Assembly: GCA_916613615.1 (NCBI GenBank)
Contig: OU744721.1
Span: 73,661,060 to 73,725,059, forward strand
DNA from: Steromphala cineraria
Lineage: Eukaryota; Mollusca; Gastropoda; Trochida; Trochidae
Reading direction: 5' to 3'
Length of the DNA: 64,000 nucleotides
Shown: positions 34,254-47,700 of the stretch, piece after piece
Layout: every line of letters starts with the position of its first letter
Numbering within the stretch: position 1 is the stretch's first letter
Notes under the pieces: model-generated
Databases searched by the model: none
The model's input: the letters and a program-made list of their open reading frames with translations, nothing else
What the model was told of the DNA's origin: nothing
Program-made: the position numbers and the translations under genes

Positions 34254-35132
34254 TGTGTCTATCGGGTAAATATATACTTGAAACAGATATTTGATTTACT
34301 CTTCTACATGTACATGTCTGTTACTGCTGTGTCTGTAAATCAAGAACTGAAATGAACAAAAGTGTTATTCACCATGTATACTTATATAGCACATAACTGA
34401 TTGAGTTACTATCAGATGATTGCAGATACGGGTGAGTGAAATGTGTAGATGCATTTGACATCAACGTTTGACATACGATGTCAAAACAGCTTTTTAAATG
34501 ACCATATGCAACAGAGGTAAACATAGTTTCGAGTTATTAGATTGTTTTATTGAATTAAAAACATTAACATTACTAATGGAACAAATCTATTAAACAAAAT
34601 GTGCCATTTCAATAAAGTTTGGGATACTCATTATCATTTGAATTTGTAAAATCTAAAGCGATGAAATTTGAACTTTAAAAGATTAGTTTTTTTTTTTTTT
34701 AAATTGAAAAATTCTGCAGATATCAGGGTCGTTAGATAAGCTCGAAAATTTGATATAAATTTGTCCTGGACAAAACACAACCAATCAATCTTCCTTAAAC
34801 GGGAGGGTATTTATCTCATACAGTCATATTGAGAAAGCAATATTGTGTCTTAATGTATTTTCTAGAAATAATCTACGATTCCTATATCATAAAGATATGT
34901 CTGGTTTAGTATCTTGTCTGTCTTCTGTCTAGCTACAGAGATAAAATACTATTTACATTTCAATTTCATAAAGATGAACAGGTACAATCGTATATTAGAA
35001 ATGTGAATCACGAAGGTGCCTATATTTGACAGATTTTCAGTCATTTATTTCTCACAAAGTATGGTGTATTCTTCATAACATGGTATAATAAAATATAGCT
35101 CAATGTAGGTTTACCTTCAGATGACTATGAAA
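34254..35132. other. Duplicated-unit copy 2, left part (no gene)
   Basis: Matches 9.2-10.7 kb; the best block is 34730-34840. No gene is seen. Confidence 0.55.
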
Positions 35133-35459
35133 TACAGTTTCACAAAAAAGAAACGCATAACTGAAATGTGTTTTTCAAAGTGGACTAATTTAATTATTAA
35201 GGCTTAAAATCAATACAGATGTTATTGGTAACTGTTATTATAGTCTTTAAAATATATCATTGTACACGAACACACCATTTGGTGAATTGTCGCCAAATAC
35301 GACACCTTGAATTGAAACTGTGAAAAGGTGCATGGATAAAAATCTGTAAGCATGCTGAATGTGCAAATACGGGTATTAAAGCTCAACACCAGTGGGTATA
35401 TAAACCTGGGTGTCTCGTTGCGAATCACTTTCTGATATTATTTTTATGCGAACACCAAT

Positions 35460-37924
35460 ATGCCAAGACTGAATGAAGACCGACGAAATCAAGCCATCGG
35501 ACGCCTGGAAGCTGGAGAAAGTCAGTTATCAGTTGCCAGGGACTTAAATGTTAGTCAGAGTACAATTTCCCGCCTCTGTCACCGTTATATACACATGATA
35601 TGATCTTTATTCTGTTGCATGAAAAAAGAAATTCCACCTTTTCATATATTTTCATTCAGCCACCAATCAAATAAAGGCAAACAGTCGTTACTTGAATCAA
35701 TGCCACCTGTAATTAACAAGAGTGAGGATAATCCATTTTTTTAAATTTTGGACGATAAGAAATGATACACCGACTTGCACAGCAAACCGGCAGCAACTCC
35801 AAATTTCACAATAAGTGGCTAGTAGGCACCACAAGTTATCTCCTATAATTCCCACAATTTCTTTTCTCATTCCCACCCTCAATTTGAAAATGTCCGAAGT
35901 CTGTATAGATCTAGCTCTTTTTTCTGCATCGTGGCGGTTGCTAGAAAGTCGTCTTCTGCAGCGTGGTTACGTGACCCGACCTATCGAAAGTGGAGATAAT
36001 AAACAAACGTTATAGCTATGTCACAGCTGCTAAAATGTTCCATACCATGTTCGAAATTTTCGAGTTGTAACCGAAAACCAAATTTTGAGGATAGTGTCAT
36101 TTTTTTTGTTAGGAGCTATATAACATACTGTATATTATGTGTCTACATAAAACGAAGTGACAACGTAAAACATTTGATTTCCATTAACATTCAAAAGATT
36201 TTTTACTTCAGATCTCTACAAATTAGCTTCCAAAAAGTCAAGACTATTCGAATACAAGATGATGAACTGATATTTTCAATCGCAAGTTAAGAGGTTATGT
36301 CAATGAGGAACACTAGTTTTTCTAACGATTTAAAACGGTTCAAAAATGGTAAAGATGATAACCTCTTTATAAAGAAAATCACATACAATTCTGTGATAAC
36401 ACAACAAACGCTTTTATATTGGTACTACTCAAACCTTCTTGAATAAAGAGTCTATAAGTTCAAAGAAGTAATCATTCCAACGTATACTTCATATTGTACT
36501 GCTCAGGGGTATTTGAGCAACTTTTCATTGTCTTTTACACCTTATGTCATAAAGTATTTGGTACACGAATGTGCTCAATGTGTTATTAAACGCAAATTTC
36601 ATTTACGAAAATACATTCTGAATAAAGTGTGTATAGTTAGACATTACTTTTGGGATTAAAACCTAAGTTTCAGTATGTCTTTCACTCACACATGCATTTA
36701 AACATTCTTGAAACTTTACCAATATTTTAAATCCAAGTAAATCATTTCGAAAGAAATAGATAATCATGCACTTGGAAACCAACCTGTTAAAGAGTTCAGA
36801 ATCCAAAATGTACGACTGACAGAGCAAGTGAGAAATGTAATAGATCCCCCGGGTTTATTGCAAAATCCTGACTATTTGTACATCGCTCTGACTTGTTCGC
36901 AAATTCAATTTAAGTCTATAAGATTATAAAAGCGGGTTTGAAATTGATTGGTTGCAAATACTGTAGAATTCAACAGTTAGTGTGTTATCAGTCGCCAGGG
37001 ACTTAAATGTTAGTCAGAGTACAATTTCCCGCCTCGTCACCGTTATAGACTACACAACTCCACGAGAGATCGACCCAGATCTGGACGACCAAGGGCGACA
37101 ACTCCAGCGCAGGACCGCTTCATTCAGGTGTTCCATCTTCGTAACAGGACAGTCACTGCAACATATACGGCCAACCACGTTCCTGGACTACGTAGAGTCT
37201 CAGTCAGACCATCATAAATCGGCTTCGAGAGCATGGGATACGTCCAAGATGGCCACATACAGCGCCTGCCCTGCTTCGTCATCACCGCCGTGCCCGCCTG
37301 CAATGGTGCAGAAACGTTAGACGATGGACTCTAGTGAACTGGCAAAGAATATGGTTCAGTGACGAGTCACGGTTCATGCTTTTCCGCCATGATGGTAGGA
37401 CGCGTGTTTACCGACGGAGAAATGAACGTTATGCACGACACTGCATCCTTCCACTTGACAGATACGGCGGAGGAAGCGTAATGATGTGGGCAGGCATATC
37501 CATGAATGCTAGGACGAATCTGGTGCGTGTACAGGGAAATTTGACAGCTGTGCGCTACAAAGACGAAATTCTCCAACATCACCTTCTTCTCGCCATTGAC
37601 GTCAGAAGGGAGATTTTTCAGCAGGATAACGCTAGGCCGCACACTGCACGTCTCACCAACGACTATCTCACCAATAACAACGTGAATGTGCTGCCATGGC
37701 CATCGAAATCGCCAGATCTCAACCCCATTGGGCATTTATGGGATCTCCTTGACAGACGTGTACGACGTCGACAGCCTGAACCACAGACACTTCAACAGCT
37801 GAGTGACGCATTGCAGGATGTGTATAGAAAGATCCCACAGCGTCAGATTCGTCGACTTATTCAATCTATGCCCAGGCGGTGCCAAGCAGTGATCGATGCG
37901 AGTGGTGGTAACACCAGGTACTGA
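35460..37924 (+). pseudogene. Tc1-family DDE transposase, interrupted and catalytically dead
   Basis: The N-terminus MPRLNEDRRNQAIGRLEAGE and a helix-turn-helix (SVARDLNVSQSTISRL) run to 35582, where the intruding block starts. The frame resumes at 36986 with the same helix-turn-helix repeated and a small deletion that shifts frame. After another shift near 37320 the catalytic core reads on to TAC at 37921: FSDESRF (first Asp), GGSVMMWAGIS, QQDNARPHTA (second Asp), and SPDLNPIGHLWD. In active Tc1 transposases that last motif is NPIEHLWD, 34 residues after the second Asp. Here the Glu is replaced by Gly (GGG), so the D,D34E triad is broken. The opposite-strand frames are shadows. Confidence 0.9.
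35589..36985. repeat. Local duplication, copy 2 (shorter), inside Tc1
   Basis: Corresponds to 31718-34253 minus ~1.15 kb. Junctions show 3-4 bases of shared sequence (TATA on the left, GTGT/GTT on the right). The simplest history is a tandem duplication of 31.7-35.6 kb with two later deletions in the second copy. Confidence 0.8.
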
Positions 37925-38120
37925 CTTTGAAAATGTGTCGTCAGAGACACAGACGTTCACCAGTGCACATCATGACTTTATCTGGTAGTGGGAACATACA
38001 CCTAACCCTGTGCCAACTTTGGATTTTGAATGTGCATAAATTTTTATGTAATCATGAATATTAAAACATGTAAATCAACACTGATGTTTCTGTTATGCGT
38101 TTCTTTTTTGGGAGAGTGTA

Positions 38121-40404
38121 TGTCTGTTACATGATTTAAAAGATTGCTTTATTTGAACATAATTTGATATTCGACTGAAACATCAATGGGACAGTAACAA
38201 ATTTTGAAAAAAAAAAAAAAAAAAAATGTCATCAATAGATTTTATATATGATGCAAAATAGTTAAGCAACAGATTGCAAACAACTCATATGTTCACCTGA
38301 TCCCTTGTTTTGAAGGAATCTGTCGGCCATTGAGTGGGAACACGTTTTTTTATGATAAAGGGAAAGGAATCGCTCAGCTTTTTAGTGGTGTTTGATTTTT
38401 ATGCAATAGATAACAGTACCCTTTGTTTTAGGAAACCCCTTTGTTAACTTTGAATTGTTGAAAAGCAAATGAAACTAATGAACATTTTTGATAGTTCTAT
38501 ACATGCAACCCAGTAATGAAATGAACACAGTAATAATGTGTATAGAAAATGCACCAATAATGTGAATTTCAAGCTTTGTAAGCTTTAAAATTGTTTTAGG
38601 CTGTTATTTTTGTTCTGCGTTTGAAGTTGAAGTGTTGACTGCTTTGACTGGAGAATAAGTTATTCTGGTGAATACGAACAATGCAGACACATTGTTTGTA
38701 CAAAAATTTAAGCAGTTTTCTTCTCAGACTAACGTCAGTATAGAAAGAGGAAACACAATTGCTTCAATCTCATACATTGTTTTATTCTGAGTGTACTGAT
38801 TAACAACAACATGTTAAAAATTAGCTGAAACATTACTGCAGAAAGTTCTGAAACAATAGCCTTACAGTAAAATTGTTACTGTAATTGTATTGTTAAACTA
38901 ATTAGTGAGTTTAATATTGCAAAGTGTCAGTTTCATAAGGAATGAGCATTAATTACTATAAGCATTCTTTGCTTTAAGTTCAAATATTTCTGTAATTAAA
39001 CTGTGAAGGAACCAAACATGTAGAAAGCGGAACTAATGCATTGCAAACTTGTATGGAAGTAAAGGGTTGATCATTCCAAAATTTATCAAAAGACCAATTT
39101 GCAGATCTCGGAGAAAGTTACAAGTGGATTGACCAATATTTTGAATTCCAACTGTTCCAACTTCGCAAATAGGCTTATAAACGGCTCGCTTACAGAACAT
39201 TTTCTGCAATTCCAGTATTCTGTATTAGATTTACAATTGATTTCGCCATTAATATATTGGGTTATACAACCTAATGCTGGTTATAACGCAGTTAGTTCTA
39301 AACATTGACATGTAAAAACTGATAACTGTATTAATCATAAATATGTGACTTAATAAGAAAGAGGTGACGGGGAACAGGAATAAAAAATGTCACAAATGAG
39401 TAACAGATGCCGGGAGTTTACCATGTAATCAAAAGTATATCATTATCTGTCACTGGTCACAGACTGGGGAAAATGATCACCCTCAATAGTAAAAGATCCC
39501 AAATAAGTACAACTAAATTAAATTCAACCTTGGGATAGTGTAACAAAAATATTCTTGATTTAATCCTAATTTCAGGAATAAATCTTTGTACGAAATTGAA
39601 CTACGGAAAAAGCGGATACAGGTTTCCAATCAAATGAATTTAAACAGTATAATGTCAATGAACAACAGTTTAATTCTAAATCAAATTAGAAAGTTGAATC
39701 TAAAACCTTGATTGAACGTTTAAATATTGACTTTTCCATGTCAGTGATAGGATTCGATTACTTGCAATATGATCTGAGTACACATTCAGCTATTAACTTT
39801 GAGAATAGCAAGATTGACAACTGTTTAAGTAGACCATGTCAGCATGTGTATCTCACAGATTAGAGGGGAACTTTTCAGAATAGACTTGAATGTTATCTGG
39901 CAAATTGAAATGTGACAATTTCAGTATTCAATTTAAATAAGGATATAAATTTCCAATTATATGAAAATTACAACGTCTTGGAAATGAAATTTATTCAGCA
40001 TATTCCGACATTTCAATACAAAGGACACCTTTTTTAAAAATTTGGAACAAAAATGGATTTGGGCAATACAGCCCTACTTAATGTTTATTTGTTTTCATAT
40101 ATCTGATTTTGAGAAAAAATATTACTGAGATTTTGTTACCACAATTATTCATAAAATGAGAGAAGTTGCATGCATACTTATAACTAAGTTCTTTTGCCAA
40201 AGAGTAAAAGAGTAGAAGACAGAAATTACCAAGTTACGTAAGTTTTTCTTGAAGAATTTATAAACTGCCCTTTTACAAAAAGTTTGCTCAAAAGCTTTAA
40301 AATATTTGAAGTGGTTTTGCTTCAAGAATTGATGATGGAACAATCTTTCAGCATCAAGAATTGATGATGGAAAAATCTAAATCTCTGTTCATTTTACGAA
40401 AATT
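38121..40404. other. Duplicated-unit copy 2, right part, holds the empty site
   Basis: Matches 13.6-15.0 kb and 30.8-31.5 kb in order. Around 39505-39520 it shows the uninterrupted counterpart of the transposon insertion site. A short direct repeat AAGAATTGATGATGGAA occurs at 40324 and 40357 just before the LINE. No gene. Confidence 0.65.
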
Positions 40405-40428
40405 ATCTAACCTACAAGTAAAGTATAT

Positions 40429-41223
40429 CTATGGAATGTCCAGTCATCAAGGGATAAATAAATGGATATAGTTGACACAATTGTTGACTGTAATATGGAC
40501 ATTATTATAATGACAGAAACATGGTTGAATGAACAGGGTGATGAAGCAGTCATAAATAGTCTAATACCAAATGGCTATAAATTCCAACACTGTCCTCGTC
40601 CATCTCGGGGTGGGGGTATCGCAATTATCTACCGCGACTTCTTAAACATAAGGATGATTAAAAGGAACCTTTGCTCAACGTCTTTCGAACAAATGAACTT
40701 TCAAATTACTCATGACAAGACAGCTACTGACATTGTGACTATCTATCGACCTCCACCTTCAAAGAAAAATCATCTATCATTTTCCCTTTTTCACGAAGAG
40801 TTTTTGAAACTATTGGATACATTGTGTGTGAGTACATCAAGATTCATGATTCTTGGGGATTTTAATATTCACTTTGACAAAGATACAAATCCAGATACAA
40901 CTCAAATGATGAACCTCTTGGAGTCTCATGATTGTACCAAACTTGTGACCGAACCTACACACAGAAATCATCACATACTTGACTGGGTGGTTACTGGAAA
41001 ATCTCAGACATGCATTGAGTCTGTCCATGTCTCTGACATACAGCTATCAGATCACTATCTAATATCAATTGGTTTAGACATCAGGAGAACACCCCAGCCC
41101 AAGAAGTCTATTCGCTGTCGCAATTTTAGAAAGATAAACATGGAGGCCTACGAAAGATCTACGAAACTCAGCACTCTTGACACAGAAGCCACCAGACTGT
41201 GCTGGATATGTCCAAATGTATAA
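40429..41223 (+). pseudogene. LINE apurinic-like endonuclease domain
   Basis: WNVQSSRDK (with TAA directly after it), then DIIIMTETWL (catalytic Glu), RPSRGGGIAI, YRPPPSKK, LGDFNIHFD, LDWVVTG and LSDHYLI. These are the ordered motifs of exonuclease-endonuclease-phosphatase domains of jockey/CR1-type LINEs. The Asp/Asn and SDH residues are kept. A frameshift near 41190 moves the reading frame to the linker (41177-41455). Confidence 0.85.
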
Positions 41224-43267
41224 TCATGTGTCACTTGAGCTCTTAGACAAGTATGCCCCCGAGAAAGTGAAACAAATTCCCTACAGGCCTGAGACACCTT
41301 GGATTTTCACTCCCAGTATCAGTGAATTAAAGGCTGATAGAAGAGCTGCTGAGAGACAATGGCGCAAATCTCGTCTTGAAGTAGATCGACAGATCTACTG
41401 TGCAGCAAGAAATAAGGTTTCCTACTCCATCAAAAAAGAAAAACTGATTACATGAACTCCAAAATTAAAGACAGCATGTCAGACTCAAATGCTCTGTTTA
41501 AACTTTTGTTATCATTACTGGGAAAGAAACCTGACACTCCTGTGCCGGACATAGGTGATGATCAACACATAGCTCAAACATTCTCAACTTTCTTCAAGGA
41601 GAAGATTGTGCAGATTCAAAATTCTATCCCTGACATAGAACTGAGTAACTCCGACCCAACTGCACAGCCTACTCATTTCGATGGAAGGTGTCTCAATGCC
41701 CTTGATACTTTTAGTGAGGAGGAAGTTTTGACATTAATCAGGAAAGCCAAACCAACCTCCTGTGTTCTCGACCCTATTCAAACTCGAGTTGTCCTGACCA
41801 ATATTGATATTCTCCTTTCTCCAATCACAAATTTAATAAATGCAAGTCTGCAAAGCGGCAAAATGCCTAAGATATTGAAACACGCAGTTCTGAAACCTAC
41901 CATCAAGAAAGCAAATTTGGATGCTGAAAACCTAAAAAACTACCGTCCGGTGTCTAATTTGACGTATCTTTCAAAATTGATTGAGAGAGCAGTGAACAAG
42001 CGACTGTCAACCCATCTTTTGGAAGGTAATTTGTACGACTCATACCAATCTGCATATCGCCCACATCACAGTACTGAGACAGCTCTGCTTAGATTGGTCA
42101 ATGAGATGCGACTCGGTATTGATGGAGGCAAAGTTGCAGTGCTCGTCTTGCTAGATTTGAGCGCTGCGTTCGACACCATTGACCACCAGAAACTTCTTAG
42201 CCGCCTACATACAACTTTTCATATCCAAGATACGGCCTGGAATTGGTTTGAGTCATATCTGTCGGGTAGACAACAATCTGTATATGTGAATGGCTGCTAC
42301 TCCTCCCCAGTGGAGCTCACGTGCATGTGGCGTCCCCCAGGGATCTGTGCTCGGTCCTGTTCTCTACACACTCAATACTCTAACTTGGACATATCATTGA
42401 TAACCATCATATCAACAGACAGCTTTATGCTGATGACGCCCAGCTTGTCAAGTACTTTCATCCTACGCCGACCCAATCCATGACTGCTACACGGGAATTG
42501 TCTAATTGCTGCAACAGCATTAAAACATGGATGTCTCAAAACAAATTGAAACTGAATGACACAAACACAAAGTGCATGTTGGTGGGGACGAAGACACGGC
42601 GTAATCAAACACTGTTGAACTCAATGCATATTGGTGATGCTGATATTGATATGACACAATCTGTCAAGGACCTCGGAGTGATGCTGGACAGTGATCTAAG
42701 CATGCATTGTCACGTGAAATACATTTCTAAAATGTGCTTTCTTCAGCTCAGAAACATTGGGGCCATTCGAAAATTTCTCACAAAAGATTCTGCTGTCACC
42801 CTCATTCTATCCCTTGTCATGTCGCATGTTGACTACGCCAATAGCCTTCTTGCCGGTGCAACCTCATCCCAGATCTTACGACTCCAACGTATTCAAAATA
42901 CGGCTGCAAGAATTGTTTCACTGAGAAGCAATAATGAACATATCACGCCAATCCTAGCATCTCTACACTGGTTCAGTTCAGGATAACGTTCAAGATCTTG
43001 TGCATTGTGCATAAGTGTCTGAGAGGAGAGGCTCCAGTGTATCTGACAGAGATTCTGCAGCAATACCAGCCGATGAGATCACTGCGGTCAGAGTCAAAAG
43101 CCCTACTTCTGGTCCCAAAGGTTAAATCCGTCAAACATGGCCAACGCTCATTCTCCTATGTTGCGAATGGAATAAAACTGCCAATTGACCTAACAAATTC
43201 TCAATCTTTCCAATCCTTTAAGAGACATCTCAAAACTTACCTATTCAAACAAGCCTTTTCAACATAG
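41177..43267 (+). pseudogene. LINE reverse transcriptase with frameshifts
   Basis: Motifs in order: LKNYRPVSNL, FxSAYRPHHSTETALLR-like QSAYRPHHSTETALLRL, LVLLDLSAAFDTIDH (first catalytic Asp), then a frameshift near 42320, GVPQGSVLGPVLYT in another frame, YADDAQL (catalytic DD) near 42430, KDLGVMLDSDLSM, and the C-terminal LHW-type block. Another shift at ~42975 leads into KILCIVHKCLRGEAPVYL and ends at FKRHLKTYLFKQAF (stop at 43265). At least four frame changes make it non-functional. Confidence 0.87.
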
Positions 43268-43474
43268 GGACACACATGGCGCCTCGAGCATGCAAAGCGC
43301 TTGGAGCTGTGCGCATTACAAATGGACTATTATTATAAAGCCTTAAGCATTTCAAGCTTAAAAAAGCTGAAATACGAAAATGCTACTACATCTATTCACC
43401 TTGATGTAACAGAAATCTATCTGGTACGGGATAAGGCTCAATTATTTTATCATTATTATCATTATTTTATGAAG

Positions 43475-46400
43475 CAGGAAGGGGGTTAATAACTAAAACA
43501 ACACTTTTGCTGACCAGTGCAAGCATCGCGCTAGGCCAAATAATGCAATGGGATACATAATTGCGGGAGAGAATTTAGGCAATGAAATGTTCTATCGCTA
43601 TCACTATTACCAAAACAAGAAACGTGAAAACCTACTTTAATCTCACACAATGCGACGTCGAAACAACGTTAACAAATTCAATTTCTGATCAAAAGTTCAA
43701 TTATTTTTTAATTTCAGATGTCTTCAAACAAGCCAAAGCATGCTACGAGTCATGAGTATTAGAGTACTAAAAAATGATGATTTTTTCAATCAAAAATATT
43801 AGAGTATATAACAATAAGGAACCATATTTATCCATAAATTCTAAAAGGTTTGGCAAATATATTAATCTTTCAAGCAGTATCATGTGGACATGTTAAACTG
43901 ACTGTTAAGTAAAAAACCCAGAACAAAGACAAAAAGGCATAATGGTACTGCTCAATAGACTGTCATTATTTACGAGGCTATGATGTCAAAGAAGTAATCA
44001 GTTCTAATGTGTACTTAATATTCTACTGCTCGGAGATATCTACATATCTTTGGCGGCTATTGTAAAAGTCTATTCATTTGAAGTCTTTCTTGTCTTCCTA
44101 CACTACTGCAGAATTATCTGTGTACCATTGAAGAAAACATTCAATCTGATGGATTGGTCAAATAACTCTGAGATCAAGGACACAATACCAAGACATGTAG
44201 TAAACAGTAAATTCTGATTAAGAAACGGTCAGGATTTTGTAACTCTTTTGTTTTAGATCTGAACAAGTTGGTTCGAACAAGGTTTTGAAAAACAGCTCCA
44301 CATTCGTATTATCAATAATGCATATTCAGAAATGGTATTTTGGGCCGATTCTAATGCCAACACACACATCCTCAAGTAGTAAAGCTGCTCTAGTATTCAT
44401 GTTGAATGTTTTCAGGAGTGACAGCTACAAGCTACAGTTGCTACAATTTAAATGTAATCTTTTCACATACTTTGTGTAAGTGGGAGCATATCTCTAAGCA
44501 TGAAATAAAAGCATTAACAATGTCTTTCACTCTTCTTTTACATTATTCTCTGAATGTTTACTTCTACACCTGTCTATGAAATTTCATTTATATGTTTAGA
44601 ATATTATTGGTTTGAAAAAGGTGTTGGATATATGAAAGTCAAAAGGTCATGTTATTGCATCTTGCTACAAACTTTGTGTTTTACTGATTTAAAAAAATCC
44701 CACTTATAAGCATGTTTTTCTTTGAGTTTAAATCATCATTTTACTCCTTTTTAAATAAAGCAATGTCTAGTCACATACAAAAAGTTGTTGATAAACTGTC
44801 ACACTTTTGCTGGGGGATATTGAGTGTAATCTTTAAGTTATTTTTGTAATGTACAGAACATGTTTTTTTTAATAATGAACATGTTATTTTTTTAACAGGA
44901 TTCTCATCAGATGAAAGAAGGAAAGACGGATAATGATAATTACATAAATTCGCTGTTATTAACTATATTTAAATAATAAATATACATACAAGGCAACATT
45001 TTAGTTTATTTCCTTTTCATATAAAAACTATTCAAGTTCTTTTCATAAGCATCTCCATAATGTGTTATAACTTTCCCCACACGAGGTATATTATACACGC
45101 TTTACATTTTTGATATCTAATTGCACAACGATATCAGACTTTGTTACCACCCAGAGGTGAGGCTAAGAAGTAGAAAACAGATTGGTGTTGAACAACTTTA
45201 GCAGTATTGCCTTAAACAAAGATATACGATTGTACAACCTTTGTTACAACTTGCTGTTGTAATCATCAGGTTTTACACACAAGCAAACACATTTGAAATA
45301 ATCAGCTCAGTGGTACACTTAACCAGACCAAATGTCCACACAGGAAGCTCAGAATATCACGTTTCTAGGAAGACACTGGCCTGTAAGATTTCACTGCAGT
45401 GATCAGAACATCCTGCTTGTTCTTCCTGGAAACAAAAGACTGCTGCTTCCTGTTACTGCGACTAGTAAAGTGCTAAGTCACCTATTATCTTGTTCATATT
45501 GACAAAGTGACTTGCTGTATTTAACTAGAAGTAATTGGGTCAATGTTTGAACCAGAAACTTAATTCTCTGAACATCCCAAGACTGTTGTTGTCATTGGCG
45601 ACTCTGAAAGTGCGTGTTTGAGTCATGCAGGGGACTCGACCCAAAGGCGAAATAAGTTTACAGCTGCAGATAGTGACAAACTAGATATGTCTTGATCTGT
45701 CTATGGAAATTTAAAGCATAACCAAAAAGTTAAAAAAACAATAAGAGTAGAAATTGTTGTAAAAATGGATAAACAAAGATAGTTCATTGCTGAAACATGT
45801 CCCAGAATCATTTTCAGAATTGTTTTAATAAACATAGATTTGATTCAAGGAATAGTGAAATTAAAGGTTGGCTTTTCCAAAAGTATTCATCTTGTAGATT
45901 AAAGGTATAAATATTGTATCTTTATTCTTTGAGTTATTACATATTAGGACTTTTAAAGAAATATATTATGTCCTCTGACAAGGAATGGATATTGGTGAAG
46001 TGATTATTTGAAACATACAGCTTAGAAAATTCCATGTAACGAATGTGTGAGTAAGGAAATGTGTGTATTTTAAAAAATATGAATTAAATAATGCAATTCT
46101 ATACATAGACTGTAATGCCATATTTTCCTAAGCTATGTTTGCTTTGTAACCATTGTAAGGAAGGAATGAAAACGAATGAACCCTCAAGCATTATGTATAT
46201 GTAAAAGTTGATTTTGTTTGTTTGTAAAAAAAAAATGTTGTAATAGCAGTTACTGTTCTTCAATGCACACCATGGAATGTTACCCATATTGCGTCCGAAA
46301 TACCAAATCTGCTGATGAAACATTGCAAAAAACGTTTGAGAACACAATTGCCAAATTCCTCCACCTGTGCAAAGATGCTCAATTACAAGAATATGTAGGC

Positions 46401-47700
46401 GGGCAACAGCAAACTAATTAAGCACAACTTTTTGTGATATGTCTACACAACGTTTGTTTATATTGAACTCGAAGAACTAAAACATCAGGTCATGCTACCT
46501 TCATTTGACATTCCTGTTATCGTTTATCAGCTACCAATCTATTATCTCATACATTACGTCAGAAGTACTCTATAATCAAGATATACTTTTCATTCAAAGT
46601 AAAAAAATAAAGTTTAAGTAAATAATTTTGTTATCTTTTACTATGATGCAATGCACAAGTGCATTTTGATGTTCCTTAAAGACATTTCGTACTTGTAACA
46701 TCTGGTGTATCAAATTCAACTGAATAACAAATAATGTATTTTTTTAATTTAAGTTTCTAAGTTTCTAATACCTTTATTGTGATCTTAGATGGCTTGAGCT
46801 TTCTTCAGGGCTTCCAGAAAACGGCTGTGTAATTAGCAATTTTTCTGTTTTTAAGAATTTTATCGATTCCAATTCAAGGGTCATGTTGTCTTTCAAATCA
46901 CATTAACGCCTGAATTAACTGTGAAGTAACTAAAATATAGCCTCAATTTTTTAACATTCTATTGTAGAAATGTAAATGAAATTGTAAATGTTAATCAATT
47001 ATAATTTCAACAATGAAGTAGTAAGGCTAGTGTGTGTTGACAAATAACTTCAAGCCCATGAAATGGACGATAATGAAAACATTGTTGATAAAAAAGTGGA
47101 TATCATAATCATTTCATTGATCCTATTGACTATATCCAAAGGTGAACAATCTTGATTCAAAACGGTTATCCGGCAAGCAAACGAGGTTGCTCACAAATAC
47201 TATACATGCCAAGATTCAGTTGCCTGGATATAAGGATGTACATGTACAGGATTATCTTTTATTGACCTCAGACCATGTTTTGGGTCCTTTGATCTTTCAA
47301 GTGTCTTTGAGGTCTAAGAAGCAATTATGTTCCATGTTTACTCCGTGTACCTCTGCTAGGAGATCTATTCAAAGTTAATCTAAAAATCCATTGGCATTGA
47401 TTGTGTTATAAAATTCCTCGTCTAGGAAAGTCTTTAATGTCTACAATTATTAGTTCTGTGCATCCTGTCTAGGGTGAAAATACAATTTAATAGGGTCAAA
47501 CAATTCTGCATCGAAATAAAATGCTTTCTTGTGCTTTTTACTCTTGATTTCAGACATTTATACCGAAATGAATAAAACTCTTTGATACATTATGTCATTT
47601 AACAAAGATATGGTCTGAGATCATTACCATTTATAATCGAAAACCCTCAAAATGCTTTATTGAAAACCTAATTTTGCCAATGTGATAACCCGCTGATATC
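43475..47700. other. Intergenic; further diverged unit fragments
   Basis: 43980-44040 and 47310-47360 both resemble 33725-33780 (landmarks AAAGAAGTAATCA, ACTGCTC.G.G), so pieces of the repeated unit occur twice here. No gene is supported except the weak exon candidate at 46250. Confidence 0.45.
46250..46421 (+). other. Possible terminal exon, unrecognised
   Basis: After TAATAGCAG an open frame of about 56 codons runs to TAA: MHTMECYPYCVRNT, then DETLQKTFENTIAKFLHLC and QEYVGGQQQTN. Composition is protein-like (Glu/Lys/Gln mix, spaced Cys). The final bases (TAGGCGG.CAACA.CAAACTAATTA) recur at 48527 and 54163 without an open frame, so an ancestral last exon may have been duplicated and lost. 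No family is recognised, and chance is possible. Confidence 0.2.

Larger units (their letters stand above)
35135..38118 (+). mobile_element. Tc1-like transposon, split by a local duplication
   Basis: Inverted ends CAGTTTCACAAAAAAGAAAC and the inverse of CACTCTCCCAAAAAAGAAAC, both continuing GCATAAC, with TA at 35133-35134 and 38119-38120. Without the 1.4 kb intrusion it would be about 1.5 kb, normal for Tc1. A 63-base piece of the transposase helix-turn-helix region occurs on both sides of the intrusion (35526-35588 and 36986-37046). Confidence 0.9.
40405..43474 (+). mobile_element. CR1/L2-like non-LTR retrotransposon, decayed
   Basis: Endonuclease then reverse transcriptase in the standard order, ending in a short simple-repeat tail (CATTATTATCATTATT, 43446-43470) instead of poly(A), as in CR1/L2-group LINEs. 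Most of the second protein is present, with several frameshifts; the 5' part upstream of the endonuclease is missing. Confidence 0.85.
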
